Assembly (NCBI RefSeq): GCF_030819175.1
Contig: NZ_JAUTBJ010000002.1
Coordinates: forward strand, 1,808,001-1,872,000
From: Sphingomonas sp. SORGH_AS_0879
GTDB lineage: Bacteria > Pseudomonadota > Alphaproteobacteria > Sphingomonadales > Sphingomonadaceae
Reading direction: 5' to 3'
DNA length: 64,000 nucleotides
The notes under the pieces were generated by a model, which made no database searches, was not told the DNA's origin, and saw only the letters and a list, made by a program, of their open reading frames with translations. The translations under genes and the position numbers were made by a program. Shown here in pieces: positions 35,621-44,749 of the stretch. The number at the start of each line of letters is the position of its first letter. The first letter of the stretch is position 1.

Positions 35621-36570
35621 CCCAGCAGCCGCGCGCGCGCCGCTGCATATTGCCGGGCGAGCGTCGCCACGCGCTCGGCGGCGTGTTCGATCCGGTCGAT
35701 CGCGCCGATCCCCTGGCCAGCACCCCAGATATCGCGCCAGGCCTTCGCGGCCTGGCCACCACCGAAATTCATCGCCGCCGCATCCCCTTCGGGCAGATGG
35801 TCTGGATCGAGGCCTGCGGCCAGGATCGAGGCGCGCAGGTAATTGCCGTGCACGCCGGTGAACAGGCTGGAATAGACGATGTCGCTGGCCCGCCCCTCGA
35901 CCACCGCCTGCTTGTAGGCTGCCGCCGCATTCGCCTCGACGGTCGCGATGAAGGGCGAGCCGATATAGGCCAGGTCGGCGCCCATCGCCTGGGCGGCCAG
36001 GATCGCATCCCCCGTCGCGATCGATCCCGCCAGCGCCAGCGGACCATCGAACCATTGACGGATTTCCTGCACCAAAGCGAACGGAGAGAGCCGCCCGGCA
36101 TGACCGCCCGCCCCCGTCGCCACCGCGATCAGGCCGTCCGCGCCCTTTTCCACCGCCTTGCGCGCGAAGCGGTCGTCGATCACGTCATGCAGGGTGATGC
36201 CGCCCCAGCCATGGACGCCCGCATTCACATCCTCTCGCGCGCCCAGCGAGGTGATGACGATCGGCACCTTCCACTTGGCACAGACTGCCAGATCGGCCTC
36301 CAGCCGGTCGTTGGAACGGTGGACGATCTGGTTGACCGCGAAGGGCGAGGCGGGGCGATCGGGATGGGCCCGGTCGTGCGCGGCCAGTTCCTCGGTGATC
36401 CGGTGCAGCCATTCGTCCAGCAGGCTGGAGGGCCGGGCGTTCAGCGCCGGAAACGACCCGACGATCCCCGCCTTGCACTGGGCGATGACCAGATCAGGGT
36501 TGGAGATGATGAACAGCGGCGACCCGATGACGGGCAGGGCCAGACGACTCAAGGCAGGGGGCAGGCTCAT
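35617..36570 (-). CDS. Nitronate monooxygenase family protein
   Basis: A 317-residue FMN-dependent TIM barrel. LPVIGSPLFIISNPDLVIAQ begins it; GADGLIAVATGAGGHAG is the flavin/substrate loop, with PLALAGSIATGDAILAAQAMGADLAYIGSPFIAT (phosphate-binding Gly-rich turn) after it. It oxidises alkyl nitronates in known members, often as a detoxifier of propionate-3-nitronate. The gene overlaps the DUF1465 gene tail to tail by 4 bp. Confidence 0.9.
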   Translation of the reverse strand: MSLPPALSRLALPVIGSPLFIISNPDLVIAQCKAGIVGSFPALNARPSSLLDEWLHRITEELAAHDRAHPDRPASPFAVNQIVHRSNDRLEADLAVCAKWKVPIVITSLGAREDVNAGVHGWGGITLHDVIDDRFARKAVEKGADGLIAVATGAGGHAGRLSPFALVQEIRQWFDGPLALAGSIATGDAILAAQAMGADLAYIGSPFIATVEANAAAAYKQAVVEGRASDIVYSSLFTGVHGNYLRASILAAGLDPDHLPEGDAAAMNFGGGQAAKAWRDIWGAGQGIGAIDRIEHAAERVATLARQYAAARARLLG

Positions 36571-36572
36571 GG

Positions 36573-36590
36573 CTTGACGATAACGTAAAG
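36573..36590. promoter_or_regulatory. Near-palindrome next to the nitronate monooxygenase start
   Basis: CTTGACGATAACGTAAAG matches its own reverse complement at 14 of 18 positions. It resembles operators of MerR-type regulators such as LiuR. It begins 3 nt upstream of the start codon, where a ribosome site would be expected. Confidence 0.45.
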
Positions 36591-36702
36591 GTAAGGCCTG
36601 TCCAGCGTTCGCCGATGTGACAAAGTGACATCAGCGTCATTTGCTTTGCCGTGGCGAGCGCGTAGAGATCGGGCCATCCTGAAATGAGAGGCTTAGATCG
36701 CC

Positions 36703-39288
36703 ATGAAGTCCGCTTTTTCGGTCCTGCTTGCGTTGACCGTGTCCACCCCGGCGCTCGCGGCGGGCCAGTTGCCGCAAACGGTGCTGCCGGTTCTGTACGA
36801 CATCACCGTGCGCCCCGATGCGAAGGCGATGACCTTCGCCGGTGAGGAAACCGTCGATGTCGATGTGCGCCAGTCGACCACGGCGATCGTCCTCAACGCC
36901 GCCGAACTGACGATCACCGCCGCGACGTTTGACGGCAAGCCGGTGCCCTTCGCGCTCGACAAGGAGGCGCAGACACTGACCCTGACATTGCCGCAGGCGG
37001 CCTCTGTCGGACGGCACAAGGTCGGCTTCGCCTGGACCGGCACGATCAACCGCTCGGCCAACGGGCTGTTCGCGATCGACTATACCAATGCCGACGGCAC
37101 GCCCGACCGGATGCTGGCGACCCAGTTCGAGGCGCCCGACGCCCGCCGCTTTGCGCCGATGTGGGACGAGCCCGCCTTCAAGGCGAAGTTCCGCCTGACC
37201 GCCACCGCACCCAAGGGACAGCGCGCGATCAGCAACATGCCGGCTGCCTCGATCACACCCCAGGCGGACGGGGCGCAACTGTACCGCTTCGACGAGACGC
37301 CGGTCATGTCGAGCTATCTGCTCTATTTCGGTTCGGGCGATCTGGATCGGAAGACGGTGAATGCCAATGGCGTCGAGATCGGCGTGGTCAGCCGCAAGGG
37401 CGTGGTCGACCAGGGCGATTATTCGCTCGCCTCGGCATCCAGGCTGCTCGCCTATTATAACGACTATTTCGGCACGCCCTATCCGCTGCCCAAGATGGAC
37501 ATGATCGCCGGGCCGGGTTCCAGCCAGTTCTTCGGCGCGATGGAGAATTGGGGCGCGATCTTCTATTTCGAGAATGAACTGCTCTTCGATCCCAAGGTCA
37601 TGACCGAGAGCAACCGGCAGCGCATCCACACGGTCGTCGCGCATGAGATGGCGCATCAGTGGTTCGGCGACCTCGTCACCCCGCGCTGGTGGGACGACCT
37701 GTGGCTGAACGAGGGTTTCGCTTCGTGGATGGAGGGCAAGGCGTCCAACGACCTGAACCCGAGCTGGAAGGCCGCCGCCGCCAGCATCGCAGGCGAACGC
37801 GAGTCCGCCATGGGCATCGACGCCACCGCCGCGACCCATCCGATCATCCGCAAGGTCGAAACGGTCGACCAGATCGGCGAGGCGTTCGACAGCATCACCT
37901 ACCTCAAGGGGCAGGCGGTGATCGGCATGCTGGAATCGACATTGGGCGCGGACACGTTCCGCAAGGGCATCCGCGCCTATATGGCCAAGTATAAATATCA
38001 GAACACCGTGACCGAACAGCTTTGGGAGGAATTGTCCAAGGCGTCGGGCACCAATGTCGCGACGATCGCCCATGACTTCACCTTGCAGGGCGGCGTGCCG
38101 CTGATCACAATGCAGGGTTCGCGCTGCGAAGGCGGCCAGACGGTCGCGATGCTCGGCCAGGGCCGGTTCGGCCTGGATGCGGCGTCGAAGGCGGCGCAAA
38201 CCTGGCATGTGCCGATCCGCGTCGCGACGATCGGTGGTGGTGAGACGAGCGCCATCGTCACCGGCGCGGCCGCGACACCGGTCAGCGTGGGCGGGTGCGG
38301 CACCCTGGTCCTGAACCGGGGCAAGGGCTCTTACACCCGTGTCATGTACGACGACGCCGGGCACGCCGCGATCGTGCGCGATTATGCCCGTCTGTCGCTG
38401 GAGGACCGGTTGGGCACGCTGGGCGACGATTATGCCCTGGCGGCTGGGGGGTATCAGGATCTCGGCCGTTGGTTCGACCTGATGGCCCGCGTCTCGCCCG
38501 AGGCGGATCCGCTGGAATGGGAAACGGTGGCGGGCGAATTGTCGCGCCTCGACGGCCTGTATGAGGGCACGCCGCTCGAAAAGCCCCTGCGGGCCAAGGT
38601 GGCCGCGATCCTGTCTCCGGTGCTCGCCCGGATCGGGTTCGAGGCCAAGCCCGATGAGGGCGCGCTCGTCAGCAACCTGCGCGAAACGCTGATCGGGCGG
38701 CTGGGGGCCAGCGGCGACGCGATGGTGGCGGCGCGGGCACGCGGCTATGTCGCGGCGCTCGCGAAGAATCCGGATGCCATCCCGGCAGCAATCCGCCAGC
38801 CGATCCTGGCGACCTATGCCGCCCGCGCGACGCTCGCCGAGTGGGACCGGCTGTACGAACTGGCCAAGGCCGAGCGCAATCCGGTGGTGAAGAACCGCTA
38901 TGTCTCGCTGCTGGGCTTCGCCGAGGACGAGGCTGCGGCGCGTCGGGCGCTGAGCGTGTTGAAGAACGACACCTTCACCCCGCCGCAGCGCGCGGCCCTG
39001 CTCCGCTCGATCGCGGGGGCACATCCGGACATGGCGTTCGACTGGGCGGTCGCGAACAAGGCGCTGGTCGACAGCTTCCTGGAAGAGAGCAACCGTGCGA
39101 CCTTCATCGTCGGGCTGGGCGCGGGCTCGAACGATCCGGCGATGCCCGGCAAGATCGAAAGCTGGGCCGCCGCCAACCTGCCCGAAGGGTCGCGCGGCGG
39201 GGCCAAGCGGTCCATCTCGCAGATCGCGGTGCGCAAGGCGGTGGCCGAACGCCTCAAGCCCGCCGTCCAGGGCTGGCTGGCGCGCTGA
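36703..39288 (+). CDS. M1 family zinc aminopeptidase, secreted
   Basis: 861 residues with a signal peptide (MKSAFSVLLALTVSTPALAA). It has the N-terminal beta domain, the exopeptidase motif FGAMENWGAIF, the zinc site VVAHEMAHQWFGDL (HExxH) with the third ligand in LNEGFASWM, and an ERAP1-like C-terminal helical domain. Export suggests it trims peptides in the periplasm. It stands next to another exported peptidase gene, separated by repeats. Confidence 0.95.
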   Translation: MKSAFSVLLALTVSTPALAAGQLPQTVLPVLYDITVRPDAKAMTFAGEETVDVDVRQSTTAIVLNAAELTITAATFDGKPVPFALDKEAQTLTLTLPQAASVGRHKVGFAWTGTINRSANGLFAIDYTNADGTPDRMLATQFEAPDARRFAPMWDEPAFKAKFRLTATAPKGQRAISNMPAASITPQADGAQLYRFDETPVMSSYLLYFGSGDLDRKTVNANGVEIGVVSRKGVVDQGDYSLASASRLLAYYNDYFGTPYPLPKMDMIAGPGSSQFFGAMENWGAIFYFENELLFDPKVMTESNRQRIHTVVAHEMAHQWFGDLVTPRWWDDLWLNEGFASWMEGKASNDLNPSWKAAAASIAGERESAMGIDATAATHPIIRKVETVDQIGEAFDSITYLKGQAVIGMLESTLGADTFRKGIRAYMAKYKYQNTVTEQLWEELSKASGTNVATIAHDFTLQGGVPLITMQGSRCEGGQTVAMLGQGRFGLDAASKAAQTWHVPIRVATIGGGETSAIVTGAAATPVSVGGCGTLVLNRGKGSYTRVMYDDAGHAAIVRDYARLSLEDRLGTLGDDYALAAGGYQDLGRWFDLMARVSPEADPLEWETVAGELSRLDGLYEGTPLEKPLRAKVAAILSPVLARIGFEAKPDEGALVSNLRETLIGRLGASGDAMVAARARGYVAALAKNPDAIPAAIRQPILATYAARATLAEWDRLYELAKAERNPVVKNRYVSLLGFAEDEAAARRALSVLKNDTFTPPQRAALLRSIAGAHPDMAFDWAVANKALVDSFLEESNRATFIVGLGAGSNDPAMPGKIESWAAANLPEGSRGGAKRSISQIAVRKAVAERLKPAVQGWLAR

Positions 39289-39337
39289 GGCAAAGGTTGG
39301 CGGGGGAGTAACCCCCGCCGACCCTGAGCCCTAACCT

Positions 39338-39434
39338 CCGTTCAGCCTGAGCGAAGTCGAAGGCCAAGGGAAACTCTCGCCACTTGTCTCGACCGACATG
39401 GCGTGGCCTTCGACTTCGCTCAGGCTGAACGGGG
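39338..39434. repeat. Inverted pair of family-A repeats
   Basis: Reverse copy 39338-39365 (CGTTCAGCCTGAGCGAAGTC) and forward copy 39405-39434 (ACTTCGCTCAGGCTGAACGG), with 39 bp between them. They lie in the gap between the two peptidase genes on the same strand. Confidence 0.82.
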
Positions 39435-39519
39435 TTGCGGTATTGCCCCCCGCGGCCGGCTTGCCATAATCGGCGGACGGCTCTGCAACCCCTTGCCTTG
39501 CTTCCAAAAACGCGGAACC

Positions 39520-41181
39520 ATGACGGCTCCGTCATTCAATCGAGAGCCCTTCGTGATCCGCAACAGCCTTGTCCTGCTTCTCGCCGCCACCGCCCTGACC
39601 GCGCCGCTCGCCGCGCAGGAGGAGGGGGAGAAAAAGACCCCGCATCACGAAGCCGCCAAGGCCGAGGCGGAGGCGGCCTGGGCGCGCGCACCGCTCGACG
39701 AGACCGAGGTGCGGCACAAGGATAGCGTGACGATCAACGGTCGCAGCTATCCCTACGTCGCCTCGGCGGGGACGCTGACCGTCCGCGATATCGAGGGCAA
39801 GCCGACCGCTTCGATGTTCTACACCGCCTATACGCTCGATGGCGTGAAGCCGGGCACCAAGCGGCCGGTGACGTTCCTGTATAATGGCGGGCCGGGCTCA
39901 CCCTCCTTCTGGCTGCGCATGGGGTCGTTCGCGCCGATCCGCATCCGCACGACCAGCCCGGAATTCGTCCGACCGGCGCCCTATGACGTGGGGCCCAACC
40001 CGGACTCGCTGCTCGACAAGACCGACCTGGTGTTCCTCGACGCGATCGGCACCGGCTATTCCCGACCGCTGGGCGATATGAAGCCCGCGCAATTCTATGG
40101 CGTGGATGAGGATGTCGACGTGTTCGCGGGCGCGATCCAGCGTTACGTCACCAAATATGGCCGCTGGATGAGCCCGAAGTTCCTGCTCGGCGAAAGCTAT
40201 GGCACGTTGCGCTCCGGCGCGCTGGCGTATCAGTTGCAGGAAAAGGGCATGGCGCTGAACGGCGTGGTGCTGCTCAGTTCGATCATGAATTACGGTTATC
40301 GCCAGCCGGGGCTGGATCAGGTCTATCTCAATTACCTGCCCAGCTATGCGGCGACCGCTTGGTATCACAACCGTCTGGCCGATCGCCCGGCCGATGTCGC
40401 GACGGTGGTGGCGCAGGCACGGGCCTTCGCGGTCGGACCCTATATGTCGGCGCTGGCCAAGGGGCAGAGCATCTCGCCCCAGGAGCGCGACCAGATCGCC
40501 GAGCAGATGAGCCGGTTGATCGGCATTTCGCCCGAGTTCATCAAGCGCGCCAATCTGCGCATCGACCTGCCGCGCTTCCAGAAGGAGTTGCTGCGCGGGT
40601 CGGCCCGGACGGTGGGGCGGTTCGACTCCCGCTATCTGGGAATCGACACCGACGCGGCGGGCGAGCGGCCGGAGACGGATGCCTCTTCGGACGCGATTTC
40701 AGGAGCTTATATCGCGTCCTTCCAGGATTATCTGCAATCGACGCTCGGCTACAAGACCGAGCTACCCTATCGCCTGTCGGCGCGCGACGCGGCAGGCTGG
40801 ACCTGGAACTGGAAGCACAAGTCGCCCGACGGGGGACAGAACAACCCGAACACCGCGATCGACCTGGCCGCCGCGATGCGGGCGAACCCGTATCTGAAAG
40901 TGCTGTCGATGAACGGCTATTACGACATGGCGACGCCGTTCTTCGGAACCGAGAATGATTTGGGCCATATGATGCTGGAGCCTGCGCAACAGGCGAATTT
41001 GCGGTTCACCTACTATCCGGCGGGGCACATGACCTACCTGAACCCGGATGCGCTACGGAGCATGAAGGCGGACCTGGCCGGTTGGTATGACGAGGCGGTG
41101 AGCGATGCGAAATCGGCGACGCCGCCGGTGCCGCCTTCGGGGCAGGGGGCGACGCCCTCAGGTCGAAGCGGGGCAAACTGA
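39520..41181 (+). CDS. S10 family serine carboxypeptidase-like protein, secreted
   Basis: About 553 residues. A hydrophobic signal (SLVLLLAATALTAPLAAQ) lies near the start. FLYNGGPGSPSFWLRMGSF is the oxyanion/GGPG region; the nucleophile elbow is LLGESYGTLRSG; the catalytic His is in TYYPAGHMTYL. A later Ala/Pro/Gly-rich tail follows. ATG 39520 is used; GTG 39553 would start just before the signal and is possible. The frame is open to 39403 but that part is repeat DNA. Confidence 0.9.
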   Translation: MTAPSFNREPFVIRNSLVLLLAATALTAPLAAQEEGEKKTPHHEAAKAEAEAAWARAPLDETEVRHKDSVTINGRSYPYVASAGTLTVRDIEGKPTASMFYTAYTLDGVKPGTKRPVTFLYNGGPGSPSFWLRMGSFAPIRIRTTSPEFVRPAPYDVGPNPDSLLDKTDLVFLDAIGTGYSRPLGDMKPAQFYGVDEDVDVFAGAIQRYVTKYGRWMSPKFLLGESYGTLRSGALAYQLQEKGMALNGVVLLSSIMNYGYRQPGLDQVYLNYLPSYAATAWYHNRLADRPADVATVVAQARAFAVGPYMSALAKGQSISPQERDQIAEQMSRLIGISPEFIKRANLRIDLPRFQKELLRGSARTVGRFDSRYLGIDTDAAGERPETDASSDAISGAYIASFQDYLQSTLGYKTELPYRLSARDAAGWTWNWKHKSPDGGQNNPNTAIDLAAAMRANPYLKVLSMNGYYDMATPFFGTENDLGHMMLEPAQQANLRFTYYPAGHMTYLNPDALRSMKADLAGWYDEAVSDAKSATPPVPPSGQGATPSGRSGAN

Positions 41182-41280
41182 ACGGCAGAGGGGCGGTGAC
41201 GGTCGGACCGTTGCCGCCCAGCGGACAGGTTACGAGCCGTATCGCCCATAATGAGCAAGTATCGGATAAATTCTGGAAAA

Positions 41281-41325
41281 TGGTGGACGCACTTGGGCTC
41301 GAACCAAGGACCCGCTGATTAAGAG
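41281..41325 (-). other. 45-bp copy of the 3' half of tRNA-Lys (att-like)
   Basis: Identical to 43886-43930, covering the anticodon loop (CTCTTAATCAG), T arm and acceptor 3' strand with CCA. Beyond 41325 the sequence departs from tRNA-Lys: GACCTCTT replaces GACTCTT, and no matching 5' acceptor strand follows. It fits a duplicated attachment site left by integration at a tRNA gene. Confidence 0.85.
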
Positions 41326-41565
41326 GTCCTGTTCCAGATGCACCAGGTGGTCTACAATAGGCCATTTTGAAACCATGTCAACCTTGATGGCCTCGGTGCG
41401 TGGGGTAAACTCGTTTCTAATTACCCACGGCGGCCCCCGTTGGCCTGCCACGGCCCTGGGGGCGTAGAGGGGAATTCAAGGGGGTGGGGAGGAAGGGGAG
41501 GAAGTGCCAACGGATCTGCCACGTCCGTCCTCGGCTATTGAAAACTGCCGTGGTGGGATTTTGTC

Positions 41566-41600
41566 AAAGAAACGGCCCGACCGATCATGCCGGTCGGGCC
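41566..41600 (-). terminator. Terminator for the decayed minus-strand gene
   Basis: GGCCCGACCG-ATCATG-CCGGTCGGGCC stem; on the minus strand it is followed by GTTTCTTTG. It lies 16 bp past the stop at 41616. Confidence 0.75.
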
Positions 41601-41615
41601 TCTCCTACAGGGTGT

Positions 41616-42074
41616 TTACGAGCGTACGATACTACCGTCATCCGCCCATGGCATTTGGATTACCGCACAGGCCCGAGCAAATGCGGGCTTCAAATAGTAG
41701 ATGGCCCGACTCTTATGCCGGACGAGTGGCCCCTCCGGGTCGCACAGCGAGTCTAAATCCTTCCGGATTGCCACGCGAGCGTGCAGGTTACGCGCATCAA
41801 ACCAGCCTACCGAGAGAAAGGCATCGAGAGCGGTTTTGGCCATGTTGCCGGCATCCGGCGACCGAGGTCCTTTCGACTTATGCTCGCCCATTGCCCGCAG
41901 CACCAGAGCTTTGAGGCTGGTGAATACATCGATGATGGACGCTTCTCCCTCGAGCGCTTTGCTTGAGTGGTCCTCGAGGCGATCCAGACGATCTGACGCT
42001 GCACAAAGAGAATTGCAGAACGAGCCGCTGTGCGGCCTCTGCCGTGAAATCGTCGCTTGTTTCTCCGGTCAGCT
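41616..42074 (-). pseudogene. Decayed gene of unknown function cut by the IS element
   Basis: Protein-like sequence runs from the IS edge in one frame (KLTGETSDDFTAEAAQRL, VLQFSLC) and continues in another (ASDRLDRLEDHSSKALEGEA, FLSVGWFDARNLHARVAIR) to the stop. One indel near 42005 would join them. The 5' end is missing, since the IS left end starts at 42075. I do not recognise a family. The base composition seems less GC-rich than in neighbouring core genes. Confidence 0.6.
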
Positions 42075-42140
42075 TTGACGTGACCCCCGTTTCTTCATCC
42101 AACTGGAAGTAGAGACCGTCTCCTTAAAGGGACGGACGGA

Positions 42141-42407
42141 ATGAAGCGGAAGCAGTTTTCGGAAGAGCAGATCATCGGCATCCTGAAGGAGGCCGAGGCG
42201 GGTGCGGTGGTGACGGAGCTGTGCCGCAAGCACGGGATGTCGAGCGCGACTTACTATGCGTGGAAGGCGAAGTTCGGCGGCCTGGAGGTATCCGACGCAA
42301 AGCGCCTGCGGTCGCTCGAAGAGGAGAACGCCCGGCTCAAACGGCTACTGGCGGACACGATGCTGGACAATGCGGGGTTGAAAGACCTGCTGTCAAAAAA
42401 GTGGTGA
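42141..42407 (+). CDS. IS3-family transposase OrfA
   Basis: 88 residues. A helix-turn-helix DNA-binding part ([39 protein letters not shown]) and a leucine-zipper end ([20 protein letters not shown]). It ends just after a slippery A6G run used to make the OrfAB fusion. Confidence 0.93.
   Translation: MKRKQFSEEQIIGILKEAEAGAVVTELCRKHGMSSATYYAWKAKFGGLEVSDAKRLRSLEEENARLKRLLADTMLDNAGLKDLLSKKW
42395..42401 (+). promoter_or_regulatory. A-AAA-AAG slippery site for -1 frameshifting
   Basis: In the OrfA frame it reads tcA AAA AAG tgg tga; slipping back one base enters the OrfB frame (AAA AAA GTG GTG), as usual for IS3 elements. Confidence 0.8.
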
Positions 42408-43306
42408 CGCCCGCCGCGAAGCGGCAAGCGGTCGCGCATCTCCAGGCGACGTTGGGGATGAGCGAGCGGCGGGCATGCACGGTCGTTGGGGCAGACCGCA
42501 CGAGCATGCGGTATCGCTCGTGCCGGGCGGATGATGGCGACCTGCGGTCGCGGCTGCGCGAGCTGGCGCAGCAACGCCGACGGTTCGGCTATCGGCGTCT
42601 GCACATCCTGCTGCGCCGGGACGGCATCACGATCAACCGCAAGAAGACCCAGCGGCTCTATCGTGAGGAGGGTTTGACGGTCAGGCGCCGGAAGGGACGA
42701 AGGCGCGCCACAGGCAGCCGTGCGCCCGCGTCAGTGCTGGCGCTTCCCAACCAGCGCTGGAGTCTGGACTTCGTCCACGACCAGCTCGTGACCGGCCGTC
42801 GGTTCCGCGTGCTCAACATCGTCGATGACGTCACGCGCGAATGCCTTCGGGCGGTGGTGGACACGTCGATCTCGGGCCGGCGGGTCGTGCGCGAGCTGGC
42901 CGATCTGATCGCCGAGCGTGGCAGGCCGAAGATGATCGTCAGCGACAACGGGACCGAACTGACGTCGAACGCGGTGCTCGCCTGGTCCGGCGATGCCCGC
43001 ATCGAGTGGCATTACATCGCGCCGGGCAAGCCCACGCAGAACGGGTTCGTCGAGAGCTTTAACGGTCGCATGCGCGACGAGCTGCTCAACGAGACGCTGT
43101 TCTTCACCATCGGTCAGGCCCGCTCGATTCTGGCCCGCTGGGTCGACGACTACAACAACGAGCGTCCGCACTCCTCGCTCGGCTACGCCACTCCGGCAGC
43201 CTTCGCTGCCGGGCTCGAACAGCAACGGGCGGGGTTAACCCCGCCCGTTGCTTCACCTGCGCTTATGCGCGAAAACCACGGTCGGTCTCTGGTTGCCGCT
43301 GGATGA
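42401..43306 (+). CDS. IS3-family transposase OrfB (DDE integrase)
   Basis: About 301 residues, made mainly as OrfAB. The HTH_21 part has [20 protein letters not shown]. The rve catalytic core shows [10 protein letters not shown] (first Asp), IVSDNGTEL (second Asp) and [14 protein letters not shown] (Glu), so the active site appears whole. It ends with [20 protein letters not shown] 42401 is used as nominal start. The element could still be mobile. Confidence 0.93.
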   Translation: MVTPAAKRQAVAHLQATLGMSERRACTVVGADRTSMRYRSCRADDGDLRSRLRELAQQRRRFGYRRLHILLRRDGITINRKKTQRLYREEGLTVRRRKGRRRATGSRAPASVLALPNQRWSLDFVHDQLVTGRRFRVLNIVDDVTRECLRAVVDTSISGRRVVRELADLIAERGRPKMIVSDNGTELTSNAVLAWSGDARIEWHYIAPGKPTQNGFVESFNGRMRDELLNETLFFTIGQARSILARWVDDYNNERPHSSLGYATPAAFAAGLEQQRAGLTPPVASPALMRENHGRSLVAAG

Positions 43307-43325
43307 AAGACCGGGGTCACGTCAA

Positions 43326-43842
43326 TAGCCCCAAGCCTCCTTCCTAGGCTCAAATCCGTCCGGTCGAAATGGGGGCCAGTTCAACACCTGAGCGAGTCAG
43401 TTTCAAGGCTCGAAATTTATGAGGGCTACGCTGCCTGACGCCGGGATAGCGTACCGGGATAGAAGGGCGGCACCAAGCGCTGCGCGGGTGTTCACTAGCG
43501 CTCTTTTCTCAAGAAACGGGTTCGGCAAACTCGTGTGCGTGCTGTTTAATATGGCAGCTACCATAACTATGAGTATCGAACATTGATTGACGGCGTCTAA
43601 TGCTGAGAGAGTGGCGTCTAAACGGTGGATCAGAGCGTCGGCTTTGGCGCCGGTTGGCGAGCCCGCAGACGCGCTAGAGTAACTTCCCCGTGCGCCTCCG
43701 ATAGGCCGAGACCAATCTGAACGGCCGCGGATTTAAGGAAACGATGTGGCTATTCGTGAAGGTTGGAAATGGGGCACGGGGCCGCCGACGCATAAATTGT
43801 GTCAGGCGTCCCACTATCAAAGGGGAAAGTCAGGGGAGCCCA
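43326..43842. other. Non-coding flank of the IS element
   Basis: 517 bp where I find no credible gene. It looks less GC-rich than the surrounding core DNA and has in-frame stops throughout. A small direct repetition GGCGTCTAA occurs twice (about 43593 and 43613). Probably remnant accessory DNA. Confidence 0.5.
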
Positions 43843-43876
43843 AAAGCACAACGGCCCCGCATTGCTGCGGAGCCGT
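43843..43876 (-). terminator. Terminator of tRNA-Lys copy 1
   Basis: ACGGCTCCGCA / TGCGGGGCCGT stem, followed on the minus strand by TGTGCTTTT. A near-identical hairpin follows the second tRNA-Lys at 53531. Confidence 0.8.
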
Positions 43877-43885
43877 TGAAAAACC

Positions 43886-43961
<76 letters not shown>

Positions 43962-44010
43962 ATCGCCGAATTTCGGCTAGGCGGGGAGGGTGTCCCCGGC
44001 TGGTCGGGCG

Positions 44011-44039
44011 CTGTTAGCGGAGCGACTCCGACCTGCCAA
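44011..44039 (-). promoter_or_regulatory. Possible promoter of tRNA-Lys copy 1
   Basis: TTGGCA, 17 nt, TAACAG on the minus strand, about 50 nt before the tRNA. Confidence 0.4.
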
Positions 44040-44099
44040 GGGGGTTTTTGACATTTTATTGTCGCGGGGCCGGTTCTCCGATCCTGGCCGGGGCAAAGC

Positions 44100-44708
44100 T
44101 CAATAGCCGGCGGTGAAGCGCTGGCGGATGTGGCGGGGCTGTTCGATCTCGTCGGCCAGGGCGATGGCGTAATCCTCGAACGAGATGCGGCTGCCTTGGT
44201 CGTTGGTCAGAAGCCGGTCGATGCCGAGGCGGAACCGGCCCGTCCGCTCGCCGGGGACGAACATCGCCGAGGGCGAGAGGAAGGTCCATTCCAGATCGTC
44301 CACGCCCCGCAGCAGGTCGAGGAAGGTCGCGCCCGCACGCGCCTCTGCCTTGTACGCCTCCGGGAAGTCGGGCTGGTCGATCAGGCGCTGGCCGGGTGCG
44401 ATCTCCAGGCTGCCCGCGCCGCCGACGACCAGATAGCGCGTCACGCCCGAGGCGCGGACGGTGCCGATCAGGCCTTGCGCGTCGGTGGTGAGGAAATGGA
44501 CTGAACTGATGACGGCGTCATGCCTGCGCAATGTCTCGACAAGTGCGGCGGTGTCGCTCACATCGCCTGCAACCGGGGTCACACCGGGCAGCGTCGCGAT
44601 CCGTTCGGGCGTGCGGGCGATCGCGGTCACGGCATGGCCGCGATCCGACAACTCCCTCAGGATACGCGAGCCCGCATTTCCCGAGGCTCCGATCAGCGCG
44701 ATCTTCAT
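44100..44708 (-). CDS. NAD(P)H-binding oxidoreductase (NmrA/YwnB-like)
   Basis: A 202-residue Rossmann protein. The dinucleotide motif is MKIALIGASGNAGSRIL (GxxGxxG), followed by ARTPERIATLPGVTPVAGDVSD and YLVVGGAGSLEIAPG. It belongs to the atypical short-chain dehydrogenases that sense redox or reduce small compounds. ATG 44708 is chosen; the frame runs upstream to 44771 across the regulator's promoter. It is divergent from an HxlR regulator, its likely controller. Confidence 0.88.
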   Translation of the reverse strand: MKIALIGASGNAGSRILRELSDRGHAVTAIARTPERIATLPGVTPVAGDVSDTAALVETLRRHDAVISSVHFLTTDAQGLIGTVRASGVTRYLVVGGAGSLEIAPGQRLIDQPDFPEAYKAEARAGATFLDLLRGVDDLEWTFLSPSAMFVPGERTGRFRLGIDRLLTNDQGSRISFEDYAIALADEIEQPRHIRQRFTAGY

Positions 44709-44724
44709 GGTCTTTCCTTCCGAT

Positions 44725-44741
44725 GGTCCACTTTGTAGACC
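44725..44741. promoter_or_regulatory. Candidate HxlR operator
   Basis: GGTCCACTTTGTAGACC: the half-sites GGTCYAC are inverted around a T-rich centre. It lies in the 41-bp gap between the divergent oxidoreductase and regulator starts, where an autorepressing operator would act on both. Confidence 0.5.
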
Positions 44742-44749
44742 TTGGAGGT

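Larger units (their letters stand above)
42075..43325 (+). mobile_element. IS3-family (IS407-like) insertion sequence, complete
   Basis: 1251 bp bounded by imperfect inverted repeats of about 25 bp. The left end (42075-42100) begins TTGACGTGACCCC and ends CATCC; the right end (43301-43325) is its near mirror, GGATG to GGGGTCACGTCAA. Two overlapping frames encode a transposase. The flanks AGCT and TAGC do not match, so no clear target-site duplication is seen. Confidence 0.9.

Noticed and set aside
41281..41400. A complete third tRNA-Lys
   Set aside because: Only the 3' half matches. The 5' acceptor strand GGACGCA and the D arm are missing, so no cloverleaf can form.
41006..41451. Open frames containing tRNA-derived peptide near the tRNA fragment
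   Set aside because: Their similarity to database peptides would come only from translated tRNA sequence; they have no ribosome site or domain.
43355..43400. A possible end of an IS21-like element (GGGGGCCAGTTCAAC)
   Set aside because: No matching inverted copy or istA/istB remains nearby; the resemblance is from memory and too short.
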